Of a stretch of 64,000 nt of DNA, positions 9,645 to 19,975 are shown piece by piece. Numbering within the stretch: position 1 is the first letter of the stretch; every line of letters begins with the position of its first letter. The notes under the pieces were generated by a model, which was not told where the DNA came from, made no database searches, and saw only the letters and a program-made list of their open reading frames with translations. The translations under genes were made by a program, and so were the position numbers. This DNA is from Lepiota brunneoincarnata (taxonomy: Eukaryota > Basidiomycota > Agaricomycetes > Agaricales > Agaricaceae), in the NCBI GenBank assembly GCA_023014365.1, contig JAEBUN010000028.1, positions 636,997 to 700,996 of the forward strand. Reading direction: 5' to 3'.

Positions 9645-11051
9645 ATGGTCTCTCGAACAGTTACCCGTACTCGCACTCTCGTAACTCCAGCCGCTCGCCG
9701 TAGCAAACGCATCACTCGACAACCTCCTTCCGAGGAACTGCAACCCGACTCCCCGAGGGCTTCTCGCTCTCACCAACAATCGATTGCACCCTCGACCCCA
9801 GACCGTTTCTCTGAAGATATACAACCTTCAGTATTCCGGACTCCCGACGGCCCCAATGATGGCCCCGACCCCAATCCTGATCCCAGCGACCCTGGTGATC
9901 CCGACGACTACCCTGACAATGGGGACGGGCCCCCGGGCGACGACGAACCATCAGACAACGGCGACAACAACAACAACATCCCACCTGGCAACACCCGAGA
10001 CGACCATGATAGACTCATACTCCGAGTTTTCCAACGCATAGCCGACCAAATGGACGGCCGTGGGAACTCTCAAGCCCCACAGCCTCCTCGATCTCCCCGT
10101 ACCAAAGCTCGAGAACCTGACATCTTTACAGGTTCCGACCCCGCCAAACTCAAACCCTTCCTCTTCCAATGTCGGCTCTATTTCCGTACTAACCCGGCCC
10201 AGTTCGCTATCCCCGCCACCAAGGTCAACTTCGCGTTGACATACCTCACAGGCGTGGCACAGCAACACTTCGAAATCGGCCTCGACGAGGCCGACAACCA
10301 CGGAATAATACACGACTGGATCGAGGACTGGGACCAGTTCACCCTGGAACTGCAGACCAATTTCGGTCCCGCGGATCCGACCGGAGAAGCTGCTGAGCAG
10401 CTCGACTCCCTCCGAATGCGCTACGACGAGAAGATCGCCGTCTACAACGTCGATTTCCTCCGTCTAGCTGGCCAACTCCGCTGGGGTGACGAAGTATTCT
10501 GTCACCGCTACTACAAAGGCCTCCCCGACCGCATCCAGGACATTCTGTCCAATCGGCCCGACGGCAAGCCCGACACCTTCATCGAAATGCGAGCAGCAGC
10601 GATGAAGATCGATGCTCGCTACTGGGAACGCCAACGCGAGAAGGCCCGCGCCAAAGCCGCTTCGGACCCGACCGCCTCTAGGAAACCTGGAGGCAACCCA
10701 TCCCCTTCCACCGCGACAAACCATCAACCTGCCGCCAAGCCTGCCAACAGTAACAACAAAGGCAGCACCCCCAGTAATAACATCTTCAAGGGCAATCCGC
10801 CCAACCCGTCCGCCAGTCAGAAATCGGCCCCGCCAAAGTCCGACCTTACTAGTAAACTTGGTAAGGACGGTAAATTAACCCCCGAGGAACGTCAACGACG
10901 TTTCGACAATAACCTCTGCCTTGTCTGCGCAGATCCCAATCACAGGGCTGCCAACTGTGACAAGAAGAAATTCCCTGACGCCAAGGCTAAAGGCCGACAG
11001 GCTCAGATTCCCGAGACAGACGCGCCGGCTCTTCCGAGCTCGGAAAAATAG
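9645..11051 (+). CDS. gag: Gag polyprotein of copy 1
   Basis: 468-residue structural protein that assembles the particle and binds the element RNA. The N-terminal third is Pro/Asp/Asn-rich. A Ty3-type retrotransposon gag domain spans roughly residues 150-300. A zinc knuckle C-x2-C-x4-H-x4-C (CLVCADPNHRAANC) lies at about 425-438. The start is the first ATG after the leader (AACCATGG context). The ORF ends in GAA AAA TAG, where a -1 shift would enter pol. Homologous but broken gag genes lie in copies 2 and 3. Confidence 0.93.
   Translation: MVSRTVTRTRTLVTPAARRSKRITRQPPSEELQPDSPRASRSHQQSIAPSTPDRFSEDIQPSVFRTPDGPNDGPDPNPDPSDPGDPDDYPDNGDGPPGDDEPSDNGDNNNNIPPGNTRDDHDRLILRVFQRIADQMDGRGNSQAPQPPRSPRTKAREPDIFTGSDPAKLKPFLFQCRLYFRTNPAQFAIPATKVNFALTYLTGVAQQHFEIGLDEADNHGIIHDWIEDWDQFTLELQTNFGPADPTGEAAEQLDSLRMRYDEKIAVYNVDFLRLAGQLRWGDEVFCHRYYKGLPDRIQDILSNRPDGKPDTFIEMRAAAMKIDARYWERQREKARAKAASDPTASRKPGGNPSPSTATNHQPAAKPANSNNKGSTPSNNIFKGNPPNPSASQKSAPPKSDLTSKLGKDGKLTPEERQRRFDNNLCLVCADPNHRAANCDKKKFPDAKAKGRQAQIPETDAPALPSSEK
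11042..11051 (+). promoter_or_regulatory. Putative -1 frameshift site at the gag end
   Basis: GGAAAAATAG forms G GAA AAA followed by the gag stop. Pol lies in the -1 frame and is open across the stop with no ATG before its protease. The same ten bases occur at the corresponding place in copy 2 (24899-24890) and copy 3 (39876-39885). Slippage itself is inferred. Confidence 0.55.
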
Positions 11052-14000
11052 TCGGCGGTCCTCAGGCCTCTGCACAGACTGAGGATCGCATTGAACTCTG
11101 CTGTGCTCCAGAGAGTTTCCGTCTCAATGCGTCTGCTCTTTCCAATCCAAACTCTCTTCATATTACATTAACTTCTCCTTTAGTTACTTTGTTACCCTCT
11201 GTTTCCGCTCCTGTACTCTCCGCTTCGGACCCGCTTTCTACAACAGACAATGTAGTTAGTTCTGACTTTTCTTCTTCTTTTTCTCCTTTCAAAGCTCTTG
11301 TTGATAGTGGTTCTACTCACTGTTTTGTGGACTCTTCTTTCGTTCGTTCTTATAGTATTCCAACCTCGTCCATCCCGGCTATTGAACTTCGGTTATTTGA
11401 TGGGACCTCAAACGCCTACATTACGGAACTTGCGCAACTGCCTGTATCCTTCCCCTCCGGTGAATCTATCATTTTGGACACTTATGTCACCCAGCTCGAC
11501 TCTTCCTGTTCTGTGGTCTTAGGACACAACTGGCTCACCCGCTACAATCCGTTGATTGACTGGGCTTTGGGCAGTATTACTTTCCGGCCATCCCTACTGG
11601 AGAATCCTGCTTCCGTCTCTACCTGCGTCGCACCCGCATCGGCTCCGCCTATGGCCGCCCCTGACTCTCCTGACCTAGGTTCACCACCCCTGTCTGGGAC
11701 CTCGTCCCAATCTGTCCCCCTTGCGAAACCGCACATCTCCTTGATAAACGCTCCTGCCTTTATCCGCGCTGCCAAGCTCCCTGGCTCCCAACAATTCCGA
11801 ATCAATCTTTCCGCCGCCTCCGCATCGGCCGCGTCCTCTGCTGTCTCCGAGGAACCGCCTGACCTCTCGTCCATCCCCGAGGAATACCACGAGTTCGCTG
11901 ACGTTTTCAGTAAATCGCGTGCTGACACACTTGCTCCACACCGCCCTTACGACCTCCAGATTAACCTAGAGGATGGCGGTCAGCCTCCGGTCGGTACCAT
12001 TTACTCCCTTTCACAATCGGAGCTTGGAGCTCTACGTGATTTTATTGACGAACATTTATCTATTGGTTTCATCCGCCCCTCCACTTCCCCTCATGGAGCC
12101 CCGGTCCTCTTCGTCAAGAAAAAGGACGGCTCCCTCCGCTTATGCGTTGATTTTAGAGGTCTCAACCGTATTACCAAGAAGGACCGCTATCCCCTTCCGC
12201 TCATCTCCGACCTCTTAGACTCCCCTCGCAAAGCTCGCGTATATACCAAGATCGACCTCCGCCACGCCTACCATCTTGTCCGCGTTGCTGACGGCGACGA
12301 ATGGAAGACCGCCTTTCGGACCCGCTACGGCTCCTTCGAATGGATGGTTATGCCTTTCGGCCTCACCAATGCCCCCGCCACCTTCCAGCGGTTCATGAAC
12401 GATATATTCAAGGACATGCTCGACGTCTGCGTTACTATCTACCTTGACGACATTCTGATATACTCCGACAACCATAGTATCCATCGTGACCAAGTCAAGG
12501 AGGTCCTCAAGCGGCTCCGCCAACACGGTCTATACGCCCGCCCTGACAAATGCCAGTTCCACTCTGACACAGTGGAATATCTCGGCTACATTCTCTCCCC
12601 CGACGGCCTCCGAATGGACCAATCTAAAGTCAAGACCATCCAGGAGTGGCCTGAGCCTAAGAAAGTCAAGGACATCCAGTCCTTCTTAGGCTTCGCCAAT
12701 TTCTACCGTCGCTTCATTCACGGATACTCCGACATCGTCGTTCCGCTCACTCGCCTCACCCGCAAAGACGTGAAGTGGAATTTTACTGATGATTGTCGCG
12801 AGGCCTTTAACTCCCTGAAGGAAGCATTTATCTCCGCCCCCGTCCTCACTCCTTGGGTCCCCGACGCTCAGATCATTGTCGAGACCGACGCCTCCGACTA
12901 CGCCCTTGCGGCAATCCTCTCTATCGTCACCGACGATGGGGAGGTCCATCCCGTTGCATTCCATTCCCGCACCTTTAACACGGCCGAACTCAACTATGAC
13001 ACTCACGACAAGGAACTCCTGGCGATATTCGAAGCCTTTCGCATCTGGCGGCACTATCTCGAAGGTGCCCCCCTTGCTATTGATGTGGTCACTGACCACA
13101 AGAACCTCGAATACTTCTGCACCACCAAGATCCTGACTCGCCGCCAAGCTCGTTGGTCCGAGTTCCTATCCCAATTCCACCTCGTCATCCGTTTCCGACC
13201 CGGCCGCCTCGGCACCAAGCCTGACGCCCTAACTAGACGATGGGACGTCTACCCTAAAGGGGGGAATAGCGACTATGCATCAGTCAACCCGCACAACTTC
13301 CGGCCTGTGTTCACTCACGAACAGCTCGCGGCCTCCGTCCGTGCCACCACTCTTTACGCCCCTTCCCTTTGCGCAGCTGTAGTCATGGACCTCGATCAGC
13401 TACACCGCGATATTCTCGCCGCCCTATCAGCGGATCCGACCGCTTCCGCCCATCTTGCCAGCCCAGAAGGCCGTTGGTCAGTTAATGATAAAGGTTTCCT
13501 CCTCTTAGACGACAGAATCTACGTCCCTGACGCCGACAATCTCCGACTTCGGGTCCTCCAGTACAAGCATGATCACGTCCTAGCCGGCCACTTCGGTCAG
13601 AATAAAACACTGGAACTCATCCGGCGCGAATACACCTGGCCTAGCGTCCGCACCTTCGTCAAGGATTTCTGTAAGTCTTGCGTCACCTGTATGAGGTCTA
13701 AACCCCAGCGCCATCGCCCCTACGGTCTCCTTAAGCAACTCCCCATCCCCGAACGCCCTTGGAATTCAATCTCCATGGACTTCGTCGAAAAACTTCCCGC
13801 CTCCTCCGGCTATGACGCCATCCTGGTAATCGTTGACAGACTCACCAAACAATCCCTCTTCATTCCGACTTATGATACCGTCACTTCCTCCGACCTCGCC
13901 CGCCTATTCGTCCTCCACGTCTTCTCTAAGCACGGCGTGCCCGAACATGTTACCTCCGACCGCGGCTCCGAATTCGTCTCCCACTTCTTCCGCTCATTGG

Positions 14001-14854
14001 GACAAGCCCTTGACATGAAGCTACATTTCACCTCGGGCTATCACCCAGAAGGCGACGGACAGACGGAACGCACCAACCAGACCCTGGAACAATACCTCCG
14101 GGTCTATTGTAACTACCAACAGGACAATTGGTCCGAATTACTACCCCTAGCTGAGTTTGCTTACAACAACGCTCCTAGTGCCACCACCGGTATCTCCCCA
14201 TTCTTCGCTAATAAAGGATACCATCCGAACATCACAGTTCATCCTGAACGCGATCTTGCCTCCGCCCGGGCCCGCCATTTTGCTGTTGATCTCGACGACC
14301 TACATACCACCCTGAAGTCCGAAATAGCGCTAGCCCAGCAACGTTATCAGACCTCCGCCGACGCCCGCCGACTCCCCGCCCCGGACTTCAAGGTTGGACA
14401 AAAGGTATTCGTGAAAGCCCAATTCTTCCGCACCACCCGTCCCTCCAAAAAACTCTCCGAAAAGTACCTTGGGCCTTATGAGATCATTGCACAAGCAGGT
14501 ACTCACTCCCTTACACTCCGACTTCCCGACTCCATGCGTGGAGTACACCCAGTCTTCCATGTTTCCATGCTCGAACCAGCCACACCTAACACCATACCCG
14601 CCCGATCGGATCCGCCGCCCGCGCCGGTTTCCATTGACGGTGAACCAGAATACGAGATTGCCCGCATCGTCGACTCTAAGATCGATCGGCGCCGCGCGTG
14701 CAAGCTCCTCTATAAAGTCATCTGGTTAGGTTACGAAGACACTGAAGAAGAGTCCTCGTGGTTGCCAGCCACCGAGCTTGAACATGCTATAGATCTCGTA
14801 GAGGCTTTTCATTCCTCTTACCCTGCAAAGCCTGGTCCTCTTCACTCACTTTGA
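11048..14854 (+). CDS. pol: Pol polyprotein of copy 1 (protease-RT-RNase H-integrase-chromodomain)
   Basis: Catalyses polyprotein cleavage, reverse transcription and integration. The frame has no ATG before its first domain and is probably a -1 fusion with gag. Residues are counted from the TTG at 11189. Aspartic protease [13 protein letters not shown] is at about 37-49. The RT has YLDD at 418-421. RNase H starts near ETDASDYALAA. The integrase has an HHCC zinc finger ending CKSCVTCMRSK. The catalytic triad is D864, D924 and E960 (D-D-35-E). A GPY/F-like segment (LGPYEII) follows, and a chromodomain spans about 1154-1205 (YEIARIVDSKID to SSWLPATEL), which places it among the chromoviruses that target modified chromatin. 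No internal stop. Confidence 0.94.
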   Translation: MVGGPQASAQTEDRIELCCAPESFRLNASALSNPNSLHITLTSPLVTLLPSVSAPVLSASDPLSTTDNVVSSDFSSSFSPFKALVDSGSTHCFVDSSFVRSYSIPTSSIPAIELRLFDGTSNAYITELAQLPVSFPSGESIILDTYVTQLDSSCSVVLGHNWLTRYNPLIDWALGSITFRPSLLENPASVSTCVAPASAPPMAAPDSPDLGSPPLSGTSSQSVPLAKPHISLINAPAFIRAAKLPGSQQFRINLSAASASAASSAVSEEPPDLSSIPEEYHEFADVFSKSRADTLAPHRPYDLQINLEDGGQPPVGTIYSLSQSELGALRDFIDEHLSIGFIRPSTSPHGAPVLFVKKKDGSLRLCVDFRGLNRITKKDRYPLPLISDLLDSPRKARVYTKIDLRHAYHLVRVADGDEWKTAFRTRYGSFEWMVMPFGLTNAPATFQRFMNDIFKDMLDVCVTIYLDDILIYSDNHSIHRDQVKEVLKRLRQHGLYARPDKCQFHSDTVEYLGYILSPDGLRMDQSKVKTIQEWPEPKKVKDIQSFLGFANFYRRFIHGYSDIVVPLTRLTRKDVKWNFTDDCREAFNSLKEAFISAPVLTPWVPDAQIIVETDASDYALAAILSIVTDDGEVHPVAFHSRTFNTAELNYDTHDKELLAIFEAFRIWRHYLEGAPLAIDVVTDHKNLEYFCTTKILTRRQARWSEFLSQFHLVIRFRPGRLGTKPDALTRRWDVYPKGGNSDYASVNPHNFRPVFTHEQLAASVRATTLYAPSLCAAVVMDLDQLHRDILAALSADPTASAHLASPEGRWSVNDKGFLLLDDRIYVPDADNLRLRVLQYKHDHVLAGHFGQNKTLELIRREYTWPSVRTFVKDFCKSCVTCMRSKPQRHRPYGLLKQLPIPERPWNSISMDFVEKLPASSGYDAILVIVDRLTKQSLFIPTYDTVTSSDLARLFVLHVFSKHGVPEHVTSDRGSEFVSHFFRSLGQALDMKLHFTSGYHPEGDGQTERTNQTLEQYLRVYCNYQQDNWSELLPLAEFAYNNAPSATTGISPFFANKGYHPNITVHPERDLASARARHFAVDLDDLHTTLKSEIALAQQRYQTSADARRLPAPDFKVGQKVFVKAQFFRTTRPSKKLSEKYLGPYEIIAQAGTHSLTLRLPDSMRGVHPVFHVSMLEPATPNTIPARSDPPPAPVSIDGEPEYEIARIVDSKIDRRRACKLLYKVIWLGYEDTEEESSWLPATELEHAIDLVEAFHSSYPAKPGPLHSL

Positions 14855-14925
14855 GTTACTGACCACACATCGCACCAAGAAACAACCATGTATTAAACAA
14901 ACCAAAAAAAAACAACCCCGTACAA

Positions 14926-16011
14926 CTACCTATCGGTGTCGTCTCCAGAGAGCCCGGGCGACCCATTCACTTCTTCCATCAAATCCTGCACCTCCTCCTC
15001 CGAAGCGGGCCCGACACTCCCCTCCGAACCCTCCGTCTCCGAAAAATTTCCACTCGACCAATTTCCGTCCACCTGAGCCTCCCAACGCCGTAGTTGCTCG
15101 TAGCAGCCAGCAAGCGACCCCATCTTGTCGACCTTTTCCCCCAACCGAGCGATGGACCGCTCAATTCGCACCTCCAGGGTGTAGATTTTCTTGACGGTCT
15201 CCTGGTGCCTTTCTTCGATGAGCCGTTTCAACTCTACAAGGTCCATCAATTGGCATCCATCATAATACAGGATCCCTTACTCACCTTCGAATTGCTGGCC
15301 CGACAAACCACCGGCCCCGCTCGGCTCCGTCTCCTCTTGACCCCCGCACCGTTTTTTCATTTTGCTGCACCGACGGCAACTCCTGGTGTTACTAAGAAAC
15401 TATCAGTATGTAGTCCGGAAATCCTCCAAAATGACTTACCCGCCGGCCACCTCACATGGGGCCCCGTCTCGCTGGCACCTCCAGCAGGGATTCTCGCCCC
15501 CGAATACGTGCGCATGGCCCCGTCGCGGGGCCGCCCTCGCCTTTGCCTTCCCCTTACCCTTACCCCCTGAATCCCTGGAGTCCTCCTCCCCCTCTTCCTC
15601 CTCGTCCCTCGCCTCATCCCTATCCGTATATTCGGAATCCGACTCCTCCGTATCTACTTGCATCGGGTCTTCCGACGGACGGCTCGACGAGGCCCCTGTG
15701 GTCGTCGCAACGAGTCGGGCCCGAATCGCCCGACGCTCTGCCTCGGCGGTTTCCTCTTGCTGCCTCCTGATCTCCTCCGCATATCGCTCCTTCGCGCGCT
15801 CTTCCGCTTGTCGCTGGCGCAGCTCTATGAGCCGCCGTCGCTCCTCCTCTTGGCGCTCTATTGCCAGCCGCCGCTCCTCCTCCTCTCGCCGTTCCTCTTC
15901 TTCTAGCCTCTCGATTTCGAGCCGCTCTCGTTCCTCTCGCTCCGCCTTCTCTCTCAGTAATCGCGCCTTGCGCTCCATAGCGGTCGGTTGACGGGATGGT
16001 TGTCTGCTCAT
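14926..16011 (-). CDS. Antisense spliced gene of the retrotransposon: coiled-coil Zn2Cys6 protein
   Basis: Three exons on the strand opposite gag-pol: 16011-15440, 15382-15285 and 15233-14926. Both introns are GT-AG, and the total is 978 nt, encoding 325 residues. Residues 10-130 are Arg/Glu-rich coiled coil, then an acidic stretch and a Lys/Ala-rich basic patch. A cluster with Cys at 176, 179, 186, 193, 196 and 203 (CWRCQRDGAPC, CRRCSKMKKRC) has exactly the GAL4-type spacing C-x2-C-x6-C-x6-C-x2-C-x6-C. A second coiled coil (ELKRLIEERHQE on) and an acidic tail follow. Intron 1 splits the cluster. A TATA-like box lies about 55 bp upstream. The homologue in copy 2 keeps all six Cys, intron sites and frame. 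DNA binding is inferred; regulation of the element is one possible role. Confidence 0.8.
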
Positions 16012-16060
16012 GGGGGTAGGAGGTTAAGTTGTGTCCTCTCAAATTCGAATCAGTTCACCT

Positions 16061-16071
16061 TTTTTTTTATA
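16061..16071 (-). promoter_or_regulatory. TATA-like box of the antisense gene
   Basis: On the minus strand TATAAAAAAAA lies about 50-60 bp upstream of the ATG at 16011, between the gene and the 3' LTR. Copy 2 keeps TATAAAAA at the matching place (19920). The gene therefore seems to have its own promoter outside the LTR. Confidence 0.5.
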
Positions 16072-16129
16072 CCCTCGTGGAATTTTCCGGTGGGCCCCGG
16101 TCTAGACCGCCTTGGGCCTCGAGGCTCGG

Positions 16130-16146
16130 CCCTAAAGGGGGGGCAC
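16130..16146 (+). other. Polypurine tract of copy 1
   Basis: CTAAAGGGGGGGCAC-like run directly before the 3' LTR, the usual primer site for plus-strand DNA synthesis. The same tract is conserved next to the LTR of copy 2 at 19845. Confidence 0.7.
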
Positions 16147-16809
16147 TGTCATATCCACACCAAACCTAGAGCTTAACCATTAGGCTTCGGCTTCTCGACT
16201 CCACGTGTGCTCCACACGACAACCCTATGCCCTCCGACTCGGCCCCGACTGGCTCCGACCGCAACCCTTCGCCCCGATCACGCGACCTACTTCTACACGT
16301 GCCACGACCACCTGACCCTCGGTGCTCCCATTGTCCAGTTCTCCATTCTCCGTCCGTAATCAGAATACGTTACCAGTCTCCATACCCATACCGGTCTCCA
16401 TTCCATTCGAAATTATTCGTAATCCGCTTGTAACCATATGGGTCTCCGCTTCGCTCCGCACGTAGTCAGTACGAGTCATCATTCGTCGAGCTAGTAGTAT
16501 ATATACCGTAGGCACTTGGCTTGTACTCCTCAGTCTGATAATCGAATCGAGCAGCGGACCAGCTCCCTGTTCCATATCCTCTCCTCTCTTCTGCCTCGCT
16601 CCGCTTCGGCTCCGACTTCCTGAAATACGGACTAGGACAGTAGGAGGGCACAGCACATAAGCTGAGGCCGCAAGTCCAACCCCCCGCCCGACGTACTCCG
16701 CCTCGGTCCCGAAGTCTACGTACTGACTTCGCCCTGTCCCCCGGTTACCTTATACCAAGGATACCACCCCGACCCTCCGCTTCGGTTCCGACCCGCACCG
16801 GCTCTAACA
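16147..16809 (+). repeat. 3' LTR of copy 1
   Basis: 663 bp with TGTCATATCC and GGCTCTAACA ends. It differs from the 5' LTR only at 16388, a CpG to CpA change. Confidence 0.95.
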
Positions 16810-16814
16810 GCTAG

Positions 16815-17901
16815 GGCCTATTAGAACATGTTATCTGCTAGTCTACGGAGGTTCACTGATTGCAAAAGCTTGCGTTTTGCCTGACTTATTGAATCATGAC
16901 AATATTAGTTAACATATTATATATGTAGTAATGACCATCAAAGCTCCCATTGTATTCAGATAGGACAACTGTCTGTCTAGTTGGAGACTAAGAGAATAAC
17001 TTACCAAAACCCTAAAAACATTAGAATTGAATATATTTCTGGAGATCTGCAACAACCTCTCCCCCACAAACTTATAATGTTGGAATTAGTGAACCTGTTA
17101 ATGAACTTCATTTTCAATCTTGTAAAGTAATCCACTTTTCACCACTGTGTGCACCAGCAGTGGAGGTGACTATGTGCAATACAGTGTGCAGGTGAGATCA
17201 AGATGGCTCCCTCCCCACTTTTGTGGGTGAGGTATTCTGTGCTCCTCAAACATTGCCATCCTGTCTGGCAACATAGGGTGTGCATTTGAGCAGAAGCCCC
17301 CACCTCTCTACACATTGAAGAGTGCTGTAGAGTGTCTCCTCTCTGGAGGAGAGTTCATAGTGGGCATGCACTGCATAACAAGCCACTTGTGGCTTGGTAC
17401 ATTTTATTCTCCTTCCCCCTTGGCCTCTATCACCCCCAGTGGCTACCTCCCCAGCTAAGTCTACACCCCCAGTCCCTCACCCCTCTACTGACTTATCCTA
17501 CCTCTGAAATTACATAGAGACAGCCACTGCCACCACCATCTAGCCATTCCCCCTGCCTTACCCTGCCTGCAGTACACATCATAGATACAATGTTGTATTA
17601 GTATTTACTGTTCTTCATTTAGTCCTATCTGTGGTCTAGTCAGGAGGATCCCCTGAATAAAGCACAAATAAGACATTTGTAGTATACCTGTTTTTGAGAC
17701 TGCTAGATAGATAGTTAGAAAACTTGTGACTTGTAAAATAAAGATAACTATGAATTGTGTTGATTAATTTTGCGACGGACGGGCGCTTATTTAGACGCCA
17801 GTAAGGTGAACTTCAACTTTTTTAAGTTCCCTAGTGTGTCACCCAACCCCATCTTCCAAGTTCTACCCCCAACCCCCCTCAACACACTTTCTATTACCAC
17901 C
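16815..17901. other. Rest of the 130-bp repeat, then no recognised gene
   Basis: The first part continues the third unit of the repeat that hosts copy 1. The remainder has short ORFs only. The last 130 bp may be the promoter and 5' leader of the gene that starts at 17902. Confidence 0.5.
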
Positions 17902-19178
17902 ATGCCCAAGACCAGCCACAAGACCACAGCCTCCTCTGCCAACACTGCTGCCACCAGGACCACTAGGGCCACCCAGGCTGCTGCTGCTGGCCACTGCTCC
18001 GGTCAAGCAGCCTCTAGTTCCTTATCTGTGATCATTTCAGCTGCTGCAGATGCTAATAATAATGCTACTGCTGCCAGCTGCCACTCCTCCAGATCACAGC
18101 TAGTAGCCTCTGGACCATTGTACTTGGTGGTCAAGCTGACTCAACTTTGCTATCAGCAATTATTTCAGTGGCCACAACTAGGAACAATGATGCCATGGAC
18201 CTGTCAAGTGACACCATGGAGCTGTCATATCTTGACAAGCAGCCAGGGAATGGAGTAAGTCCTTATATCCTATCATTCTCACTCAATCTCACTAACTGTT
18301 CATTAGTTCTGCAGCCAGTGCACTGAGGGTGGCTACCTCTATATTTGCAGATGCCACCAAAGTATTTGCAATCGCTGTCTTACTGGTGCTCCCAATGATG
18401 TCTTGTCACTGGGAGACTTTACTTGCCCACATTGCTGGACATTGGGTGATAACAAAACTCATCTATACCAAGTGAGTTTTCTAACCCCTTTCTATTCATA
18501 TTGTCTAATAACAGTGGCTACAGCCATTTTCAAAGCTAGAAAGACCTTTCTACATGCCATCAGCTATGGCTACCCAGTCTTGACTTCCAGTCATAACCCA
18601 GGATAACTTATGTATCCTGGTTTTCTGGCTATCTGGCTCTGATCCAGCAGCTTGTATATCTTGGCTCATTCATGGGCATATCAAGACTTATTTTCCTGGA
18701 GCTCCATTTGGTGGTAGACTTGGCCTCATCAAAATTGTATTTGATTTTAGTGCCACAGCTACTATTGAGGCATTCCAAGCCCAGATGGCTGAGCTACCCC
18801 AAAGGCTGTCAGAGTATCACTGCTTTGTAACCCTTGTTTCTATACATGCAACTCCTACTGGTGGCTTCTGGGTTCAAGCCACCCCTAAACCTGCTGCTGC
18901 TGAACCCACCAAAGTGAGTACAGTAATCATATAGCCTACCATTTGATCTAAACAACTACTACAGTTTTTAAATGCTATCTTCCCAGCCCTGGTACTTGAA
19001 CAATTGACATAGGATGACTGTTCCTCATTGTTCATTATCTCATGTGGTGGTCCTTTCATAAACAATGAACCTAGGGCCCAAATATACAATTTCGTAAAAA
19101 AGTAAGTCTGATAGTCACATAAATAATGATTCAACTCTGACTGCCAACCAAAGTCACTTCTGGCTCACCATGGCATTC
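17902..19178 (+). pseudogene. Zinc-finger gene of an agaricomycete-type family, 5' part, split by copy 2
   Basis: The first exon (ATG 17902) is Thr/Ala/Ser low complexity. Exon 18307-18471 encodes a PHD/RING-like finger with CSQC, CRCHQSICNRC and CPHC. Exon 18515-18913 contains YFPGAPFGGRLGLIKIVFDF. Exon 18965-19101 contains FIISCGGPFINNE. Exon 19154 on (SHFWLTMAF) runs into the LTR at 19179. The introns are short GT-AG. In-frame stops are TGA at about 18570 and TAG at about 19010; both fit C to T or G to A change. The gene continues at 33194. I recall similar multi-copy proteins from agaricomycetes but know no function. Confidence 0.6.
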
Positions 19179-19844
19179 TGTTAGAGCTGGTGTGGGTCAG
19201 GACTGAAGCGGAGGGTCAGGGTGGTATCCTTGATATATGTAAGGTAACTGGGGGACAGGGCAAAGTCAGTATGTAGACTTCGGAACCAAGGCAGAGTGCT
19301 TCAGGCAGGGGGTTGGACTTGCAGCCTCAGCTTATGTGCTGTGCCCTCCTACTGTCCTAGTCTGTATTTCAGGAAGTTGGAGCTGAAGCAGAGCAAGGCA
19401 GAAGAGAGGAGAGGATATGGAACAGGAAGCTGGTCCACTGCTCAATTTGATTATCAGACTGAAGAGTACAAGCCAAGTACCTATGGCATATATACTACTG
19501 GCCTTACAAACTATGACTTGTACTGACTATGTGCAGAGCAAAGCGGAGACCAATATAGTTACAAATGGATTACAAACGGATTACGAATGGAATGGAAACC
19601 AGTACAGGTATGGAGACTGATAACGTATCTTGACTATGGATGGGAAATGGAGACTGGGAATTAGAGACACCAAGGGTCAGGTGACCACAGCACGTGTGGA
19701 GGTGGTCATGTGATTGGGGCAGTGGGTTGCAGTCAGAGCAAGTCAGGGCCAAGTTGGAGGGCAGAGGGTTATTGTGTGGAACACACATGGAGTTGAGAAG
19801 CAGAAGTTTAAGTGATTAGACTCTGAGTTGGCGTGGATATGACA
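19179..19844 (-). repeat. 3' LTR of copy 2
   Basis: 666 bp, starting TGTTAGAGCTGG and ending GGATATGACA on the plus strand. Followed by the conserved polypurine tract in reverse. Confidence 0.93.
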
Positions 19845-19975
19845 GTGCCCCCCCTTTAGGACTGAGCCTCAAGGCCCAAGGTGGTCTAGGCCGGGGCCCA
19901 TTGGAAAGTTCCAGTAGGGTATAAAAATGGTGAACTGGTTCAATTCCAAAAAACACAACTTGACCTCCTACTCCC

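Larger units (their letters stand above)
8929..16809 (+). mobile_element. Ty3 chromovirus copy 1, nearly intact, with an antisense third gene
   Basis: Complete LTR retrotransposon with two 663-bp LTRs that differ at one base (9170 G, 16388 A). The target duplication is GCTAG (8924-8928 and 16810-16814). Order: LTR, gag, pol (protease, RT, RNase H, integrase, chromodomain), antisense spliced gene, polypurine tract, LTR. The element is CpG-rich, unlike its degraded relatives, and gag and pol are uninterrupted, so it inserted recently. No TGG-type tRNA primer site is obvious directly after the 5' LTR. Confidence 0.95.

Noticed and set aside
15094..15991. Plus-strand ORFs opposite the antisense gene
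   Set aside because: Ser/Arg/Pro-rich shadows; the minus frame has splice sites, a cysteine cluster and conservation in copy 2.
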